Part shown: positions 59,997-64,000 of the stretch, piece after piece
How the letters are laid out: every line of letters starts with the position of its first letter
Numbering within the stretch: position 1 is the first letter of the stretch
NCBI RefSeq assembly: GCF_016798245.1
Contig: NZ_JAEUZA010000001.1
Span: 666,221 to 730,220, forward strand
Source: Alkalicoccobacillus gibsonii
Lineage (GTDB): Bacteria; Bacillota; Bacilli; Bacillales; Bacillaceae_D
Direction: 5' to 3'
Length of the DNA stretch: 64,000 nt
Translations under genes and position numbers: made by a program
Notes under the pieces: model-generated
Told to the model about the DNA's origin: nothing
The model's database searches: none
The model's input: only the letters and a program-made list of their open reading frames with translations

Positions 59997-60030
59997 AAAG
60001 CTAAGATATACATTAATAGGAGGTGTGGAT

Positions 60031-60213
60031 ATGGCAGAGAAGGTATACAACTTAAAATACGATACTGAGTATGACAGAGATATTCATGATTGGATGGAGA
60101 AAATACCGAAGAGTAGAAAAGGCGAACTTATAAGAAGTGCTATTCGCTTATGGATGAATCAAGATAACGAAAAGACTTTAATTATTCCAGTAGGAAATCC
60201 AGATCCAAAATAG
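60031..60213 (+). CDS. Ribbon-helix-helix protein next to attR
   Basis: A 60-residue protein with an RHH pattern: VYNLKYDTEYDRDIHDWMEKIPKSRKGELIRSAIRLWMNQD, where a beta strand is followed by two helices and a basic turn (SRKGELIR), much like small plasmid ParR/CopG-type proteins. ATG at 60031 with AGGAGGTG upstream. It could regulate integration/excision, as it lies 86 bp from the attachment core, or be a remnant of a partition system. Confidence 0.7.
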   Translation: MAEKVYNLKYDTEYDRDIHDWMEKIPKSRKGELIRSAIRLWMNQDNEKTLIIPVGNPDPK

Positions 60214-60298
60214 CACAAAGTATTTTTACAACAGAACGGAGTATTATAATTGAATAGATTATCTAGAAAATAATCAAACACTTGGTATAGTAGGCTTT

Positions 60299-60380
60299 CC
60301 TCTAAAAAGCGTAAATTATATAACGGTAATTTAAAAACAGATTACTATCAATACTTTGGACCGAGGCCACCGAGGAAAGA
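60299..60380 (+). repeat. attR: 82-bp prophage attachment repeat
   Basis: Perfect copy of 19627-19708. After the core the host frame ends GAT TAA (…RKD stop), giving the original C-terminus of the methyltransferase. Confidence 0.97.
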
Positions 60381-60406
60381 TTAAGTAAGAAAGGTTTAAC
60401 TGATAC

Positions 60407-60476
60407 GAACACATTATTTTTTGATAAACTATTCATTGAATGAGTAGCTACTTCCAAAAAGTAATGTGTTCTTTTT
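60407..60476 (+). terminator. Original host terminator of the methyltransferase gene
   Basis: GAACACAT (60407-60414) pairs with ATGTGTTC (60464-60471); an internal CTATTCATT/GAATGAGTAG arm forms a second stem, and five T residues follow. It has the same design as the phage copy at 19788-19859. Confidence 0.7.
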
Positions 60477-60518
60477 AATTTAACCAATTAATCAGATTTA
60501 AAGTTGAGAGGTGTTAGA

Positions 60519-60725
60519 GTGAGCAAAAAAATAGTTTTGATTGTAGCGATTGTTTATTCAATCGTATGCTTGATATTAAATAATGTCCTGCAAACGGCTG
60601 TAGGAGGATATATGATGACCTTAAGCTTACTCGCTTTTGTAGTCGCTTTTATAGGAGTTCTATATTATATTTTGAAGTTTAACATTAAGTGGTTCAGGTT
60701 CAAACATAATCAAAGAAACCATTAG
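60519..60725 (+). CDS. Small membrane protein
   Basis: GTG at 60519 behind GAGAGGTG. A 68-residue two-pass membrane protein (KKIVLIVAIVYSIVCLILNNVL; GGYMMTLSLLAFVVAFIGVLYYIL) with a basic tail. Function unknown; first host gene after the prophage. Confidence 0.65.
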   Translation: MSKKIVLIVAIVYSIVCLILNNVLQTAVGGYMMTLSLLAFVVAFIGVLYYILKFNIKWFRFKHNQRNH

Positions 60726-60871
60726 GGCTAAAAAAATGAAACCTAACTTAAGATCACTCGTAAATGATAAATGTAATAAGGATTAAAAATATATCCAGTT
60801 TCAAATGTTTATTTTTCTTCTAATTAGGCTATTTATCCTAAAAAAATGTTGCTAAAAAGGAGCTACCAATT

Positions 60872-61228
60872 ATGCCAACGAATGAAATCATTGACTACCA
60901 TGAGGAACCGTCATCGGACGACCGTACATTCGCAATGCTTATTTATGTATCAAGTTTCTTTACGACAATTATAGGACCATTAATTATATGGTTACTTAAA
61001 AAGGATCAATCTCCTTTTATAGATAAACATGGGAAAGAATATTTTAATTTTGTGATTTCGTATGCAATTTATACGCTTATTGGATTTATAACGATCTTTC
61101 TTTTCATCGGTTTTATCATTTTACCAGTGGTTGGATTGTTGGGCTTCATCTTTACAATTGTCGGTGCGATAAAAGCATATAACGGTGAATGGTACCGCAT
61201 ACCACTTACAATTCCTTTTATTAAATAA
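60872..61228 (+). CDS. DUF4870 domain membrane protein
   Basis: A 118-residue protein: DDRTFAMLIYVSSFFTTIIGPLIIWLLKKDQSPFIDKHGKEYFNFVISYAIYTLIGFITIF is the DUF4870 pattern, with three to four membrane segments and the KDQSPFIDKHGKE loop. Function unknown. AAAGGAG lies upstream, and a terminator follows. Confidence 0.88.
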   Translation: MPTNEIIDYHEEPSSDDRTFAMLIYVSSFFTTIIGPLIIWLLKKDQSPFIDKHGKEYFNFVISYAIYTLIGFITIFLFIGFIILPVVGLLGFIFTIVGAIKAYNGEWYRIPLTIPFIK

Positions 61229-61236
61229 GAGAGTTT

Positions 61237-61263
61237 AGCGACGGACTTAGGTTCGTCGCTTTT
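61237..61263 (+). terminator. Intrinsic terminator
   Basis: AGCGACGGAC / GTTCGTCGCT (10 bp, one G-U), 4-nt loop, TTTT. Confidence 0.85.
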
Positions 61264-61331
61264 GTTTGGGTTAAAACTGGTCTCATCATTTGATGGATGC
61301 TAAGATGGTGGAGAAAAGGTGGTTGATTCAT

Positions 61332-61691
61332 ATGAATACACTTATTATTACGAGTTATGCAGTAGGAAAAGATCATGAGAAAACAATCATATTTAAGAGT
61401 ACGGAGAGCAAGGACATTCATCAGCTCATATTCGACGGGTTAAAAGCGCTTTTACAAAAAGAAGAATTAGAGGCTTCTCCTGGAATTGGTGAACAATTAA
61501 GTATTAATATGATTGAGCAGGAACCTGGGCAGTCCCTACCACGTATACAACACATTTCTGTTTCTGGAGAACTTGAGGATCTTTTGCTGAATCGACTCGA
61601 TGATATTCAAGAATGGATAACACAGCACGAGATTAAAGAAGTCTCCAATCATTCGGATACGCTCGCGAAATTAGTTAGTGAACTTTCATAA
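61332..61691 (+). CDS. Unknown 119-residue host protein
   Basis: ATG at 61332 with AAAGGTGG upstream. A small soluble acidic protein (KTIIFKSTESKDIHQLIFDGLKALLQKEELEASPGIGEQLSINMIEQEPGQ) with no motif I recognise. It lies 33 nt before the kinase gene and may be co-transcribed with it. Confidence 0.6.
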   Translation: MNTLIITSYAVGKDHEKTIIFKSTESKDIHQLIFDGLKALLQKEELEASPGIGEQLSINMIEQEPGQSLPRIQHISVSGELEDLLLNRLDDIQEWITQHEIKEVSNHSDTLAKLVSELS

Positions 61692-61724
61692 TTTCATTTA
61701 CCAAATTAAGTTAGGAGTGATTTT

Positions 61725-63284
61725 TTGAGTCAAAATCTATTAATGTTAGGAATTGATGTAGGAACAACAAGTGCGAAGTCAATGATTTTCAACACGCAGG
61801 GAGTGGTTGTAGGATCAAGTGAAGTTAGTTACCCAACGCTATCGCCGCAACCTGCTTGGTCAGAACAGGATCCTGAAGTGATCCTTCAAGCGGTAAAGGG
61901 ATCCATTAAGCAAGCAGTTGCGTCCTCGGGTCTTGCTCCGAATAAAATTGCTGCTGCAGGTTTTTCGACAGCAATGCATTCTTTATTAGCTGTCACAAAA
62001 GATGGAAAGGCCATTACAAATAGTATCATTTGGTCGGACAATCGAAGCTCTGAGCAAGTAAGAAAGCTTAAACAAACAAATGAAGCAGCAGCCTTTTATA
62101 TGCGGACTGGGACGCCCATTCACACTATGTCTCCTTTATCAAAGCTCTTATGGATGAGGGAGCATACACCAAATGTGTTTAATGACGCGTACAAATTCAT
62201 CTCCATTAAAGAATACATTTGGTTTCATCTATTCGGAGAATTTGTAGTTGATTATTCAATTGCTTCAGCAACGGGTCTCTTTCACCTTGAAAAAAATGAG
62301 TGGGACTTGGATATTTTGTCATCGATTGGTTTGCCTATTGATAAATTATCACCGCTCGTTCCGGTTACATATAAAAAAGAGTTACCTTATACAAGCCTTG
62401 CTGATGAATTAGGTGTAAGTCAGGCGATGCCATTTGTTATTGGTGCTAGTGATGGTGTGCTGGCTAACGTGGGGGCTGGTGCCGGTGCAAGTGATAAAAC
62501 GATTATAACGATCGGAACAAGCGGGGCAATTAGGAGAACCGTAGATCAGCCGATAACGGATCCTTTGCAGCGAACGTTTTGTTATGCGTTAACTGAAAAC
62601 AAATGGGTAATAGGTGGAGCGACAAATAATGGAGGAAATGCGTTTAGATGGTTTCGAGATGAGTGGTCAAAAGGGAAGTCCTCTGGGGGAGACGAACCGG
62701 TTACAGAGGATCTATATGAGTACTTATTGCATCTAGCATCTACCTCACCAGCCGGAGCAAAGGGATTAGTATTTATGCCTTTCTTAAATGGAGAACGTGC
62801 TCCGTATTGGAATCCGGATGCTCGTGCTGGATACATTGGTATAGCTAATCATCATACACAAGCCGACTTTACTCGGGCATTACTTGAAGGAGTTATTTTC
62901 AGCATCTATTCAGTTGGTACTGCTTTGCAGGAACTAGGTGGACCGATAAAAGAGATTCGTGCTTCTGGCGGCTTTGCTAGGTCAGAGCTATGGCTTCAAA
63001 TTTTAGCAGATATATTTGGTCATACCATTGAAATTCCGGCAAGCTACCACGCTTCCGCTTTTGGTGCGGGCATTATAGCTTTAATAGGTGGAGGACAGTT
63101 AGACCATTTAGAAGAGTCGGATCGATGGACAGACGTTACACAAATGATTGAACCGGACCTTACCACTCACCAGACATATGCTCAAATCTTTGAGATCTAT
63201 CAGTCTATCTACCTTGCATTAGAAAAGCCGTTTCAACAGCTTGCAGACATTCAAAAAACGCATATTCATAAACCATATGAATGA
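61725..63284 (+). CDS. gntK: FGGY-family carbohydrate kinase, probable gluconokinase
   Basis: A 519-residue FGGY kinase: LGIDVGTTSAKSMIF (phosphate 1 loop), AAGFSTAMHSLLAV, WSDNRSSEQV (substrate-binding region with the Asp), VIGASDGVLANVGAGA (catalytic Asp), TIGTSGAIRRT and GGATNNGGNAFRWF, with the C-terminal GGFARSELWLQILADIFG. The MHS and NNGGN signatures are typical of Bacillus gluconate kinases. It phosphorylates gluconate to 6-phosphogluconate; no permease or regulator is adjacent in the window. TTG start with AGGAGTG upstream. Confidence 0.87.
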   Translation: MSQNLLMLGIDVGTTSAKSMIFNTQGVVVGSSEVSYPTLSPQPAWSEQDPEVILQAVKGSIKQAVASSGLAPNKIAAAGFSTAMHSLLAVTKDGKAITNSIIWSDNRSSEQVRKLKQTNEAAAFYMRTGTPIHTMSPLSKLLWMREHTPNVFNDAYKFISIKEYIWFHLFGEFVVDYSIASATGLFHLEKNEWDLDILSSIGLPIDKLSPLVPVTYKKELPYTSLADELGVSQAMPFVIGASDGVLANVGAGAGASDKTIITIGTSGAIRRTVDQPITDPLQRTFCYALTENKWVIGGATNNGGNAFRWFRDEWSKGKSSGGDEPVTEDLYEYLLHLASTSPAGAKGLVFMPFLNGERAPYWNPDARAGYIGIANHHTQADFTRALLEGVIFSIYSVGTALQELGGPIKEIRASGGFARSELWLQILADIFGHTIEIPASYHASAFGAGIIALIGGGQLDHLEESDRWTDVTQMIEPDLTTHQTYAQIFEIYQSIYLALEKPFQQLADIQKTHIHKPYE

Positions 63285-63337
63285 TGTAGATGATAATTTG
63301 ATTATGTAAACCTGTGGATTAGCCGTTTCCTTAGATT

Positions 63338-63389
63338 TCCCCTCCCCGTATGATAGAGTGCACCACGATATATATGATATGGGAGGGGA
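63338..63389 (+). promoter_or_regulatory. Inverted repeat covering the amidase ribosome binding site
   Basis: TCCCCTCCC (63338-63346) pairs with GGGAGGGGA (63381-63389); the right arm is the amidase ribosome binding site. It may hold translation closed until transcription starts inside the loop or the stem melts. Confidence 0.5.
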
Positions 63390-63393
63390 TTTA

Positions 63394-64000
63394 ATGGTTA
63401 AAATCTTTTTAGATCCAGGTCATGGTGGTACAGACCCAGGTGCAGTAGGAAATGGATTACAGGAAAAATCACTTGTGCTTACGATTGCGAGTTTAGTAAG
63501 GGACATGCTTCTAGATGAGTACCTTGACGTTGAAGTAAGAATGAGTCGTTCAACAGATGTATTTGTAGCTCTCTCAGAACGTAGTCGGTTAGCCAATCAG
63601 TGGGGTGCAGATTACTTTATGTCAATCCACATTAATGCAGGTGGAGGGACGGGGTTTGAATCCTTTATTCACTCAAGCCGTGCTGCCAGAACCGTACAGT
63701 TACAAAACACGGTTCATGCTGCAATTATGGAGCAATTATCCGTTGCGGATCGGGGCAAAAAATCAGCTGATTTTGCTGTTTTGAGAGCGAGCAGTATGCC
63801 TGCGATCTTAACAGAGAATCTATTTATTGATCGAGTCAGTGATGCGAATCTTTTAAAGGACGCTGCCTTTCTTCGTTCCGTGGCACGTGGCCATGTAAAT
63901 GGAATTGTACGTGCCTTTCAACTGCAGCGAAAGCCCGGTTCTGGTGGTGGAAGTGTGTACCGTGTCCAAAGTGGCGCCTTTAGTAGTGAACAAAATGCTA
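63394..64000 (+). CDS. N-acetylmuramoyl-L-alanine amidase with SPOR domain, 5' part
   Basis: The frame runs off the window. The Amidase_3 domain has zinc ligands in LDPGHGG (His), LQEKSL (Glu) and MSIHINA (His), and the catalytic Glu in LTENLFID. A Gly/Ser linker is followed by VYRVQSGAFSSEQNA, the start of a SPOR peptidoglycan-binding domain. This is the CwlC/CwlV layout; CwlC helps lyse the mother cell in B. subtilis. There is no signal peptide, also as in CwlC. Confidence 0.9.
   Translation, partial: MVKIFLDPGHGGTDPGAVGNGLQEKSLVLTIASLVRDMLLDEYLDVEVRMSRSTDVFVALSERSRLANQWGADYFMSIHINAGGGTGFESFIHSSRAARTVQLQNTVHAAIMEQLSVADRGKKSADFAVLRASSMPAILTENLFIDRVSDANLLKDAAFLRSVARGHVNGIVRAFQLQRKPGSGGGSVYRVQSGAFSSEQNA

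Larger units (their letters stand above)
19627..60380. mobile_element. Prophage, HK97-like siphovirus, about 40.8 kb
   Basis: Bounded by 82-bp direct repeats, with integrase beside attL and excisionase-like and RHH proteins near attR. It has a contiguous packaging, head, tail and lysis order (TerS, TerL, portal, ClpP-like protease, capsid, connectors, major tail, chaperones, tape measure, Dit, Tal, fibre/spike, holin, amidase), all on the plus strand. No structural gene is broken, so it may be inducible. Minus-strand genes (21753-23937, 51813-52274, 54898-56907, 58370-58612, 59144-59824) are likely lysogenic cargo. Confidence 0.96.

Overview
The window is a piece of a Bacillaceae chromosome (low-GC Firmicute) interrupted by a complete-looking prophage of about 40.8 kb. 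The host is recognised from its gene set and order: mrfA and mrfB (yprA/yprB), a CotD-type spore coat gene, ypsA, gpsB, a type B RNase P RNA, and a ypsC/rlmL-type rRNA methyltransferase, which is the arrangement around rnpB in Bacillus relatives. A CwlC/CwlV-type amidase and sigma-K-like promoter signals fit a spore former. The species cannot be named from the sequence.

Left host arm (1-19.7 kb): end of a DJ-1/PfpI gene; an M3 oligoendopeptidase (minus strand); mrfA; a cytoplasmic 5'-nucleotidase-family hydrolase; a minus-strand phosphonate/phosphite-type ABC importer (phnD-phnC-phnE-phnE); mrfB; a coat protein with 27-nt repeats; ypsA; gpsB; an RNase H-like gene; rnpB; a TrpXYZ-like ABC importer; an SstT-type transporter; and the rRNA methyltransferase. 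mrfA and mrfB, usually adjacent, are separated here by 5.4 kb but carry the same 14-bp LexA-box-like motif over their -10 regions.

Prophage (19,627-60,380): it is bounded by 82-bp perfect direct repeats lying in the 3' end of the methyltransferase gene. The early half holds an integrase, a 156-nt structured RNA leader before a winged-helix-type protein, a minus-strand SEFIR defence cassette, an XRE regulator with a perfect 25-bp operator, an unknown 361-aa protein, a noncoding block with twin hairpins that share one loop sequence, and an 819-aa two-barrel RNA polymerase of the YonO/eukaryotic-RdRP type. Next come a run of small genes, HNH-TerS-TerL, an HK97-type head module, a siphovirus tail module with a -1 frameshift for the tail chaperone, a tape measure with an M23 peptidase, a beta-helix tail protein, holin and amidase endolysin. 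The right end is a cargo zone: a PemK/MazF-like toxin pair, a zinc-ribbon protein with an Rx4H motif, two lipoproteins, a small HEPN-like protein, an excisionase-like HTH protein and a ribbon-helix-helix protein next to attR. No recognisable DNA polymerase, primase, helicase or SSB is present.

Right host arm (60.4-64 kb): the original terminator of the methyltransferase gene, small membrane proteins, a gluconokinase-family kinase, and the start of a SPOR-domain amidase.

The most unusual content is the phage-encoded two-barrel RNA polymerase together with two elaborate structured noncoding elements (20,798-20,953 and 26,007-26,259) and a gene whose ribosome binding site is buried in a 15-bp hairpin that has a promoter -10 in its loop (30,013-30,057). 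Together they suggest a lytic-cycle switch controlled by RNA structure and a private polymerase.
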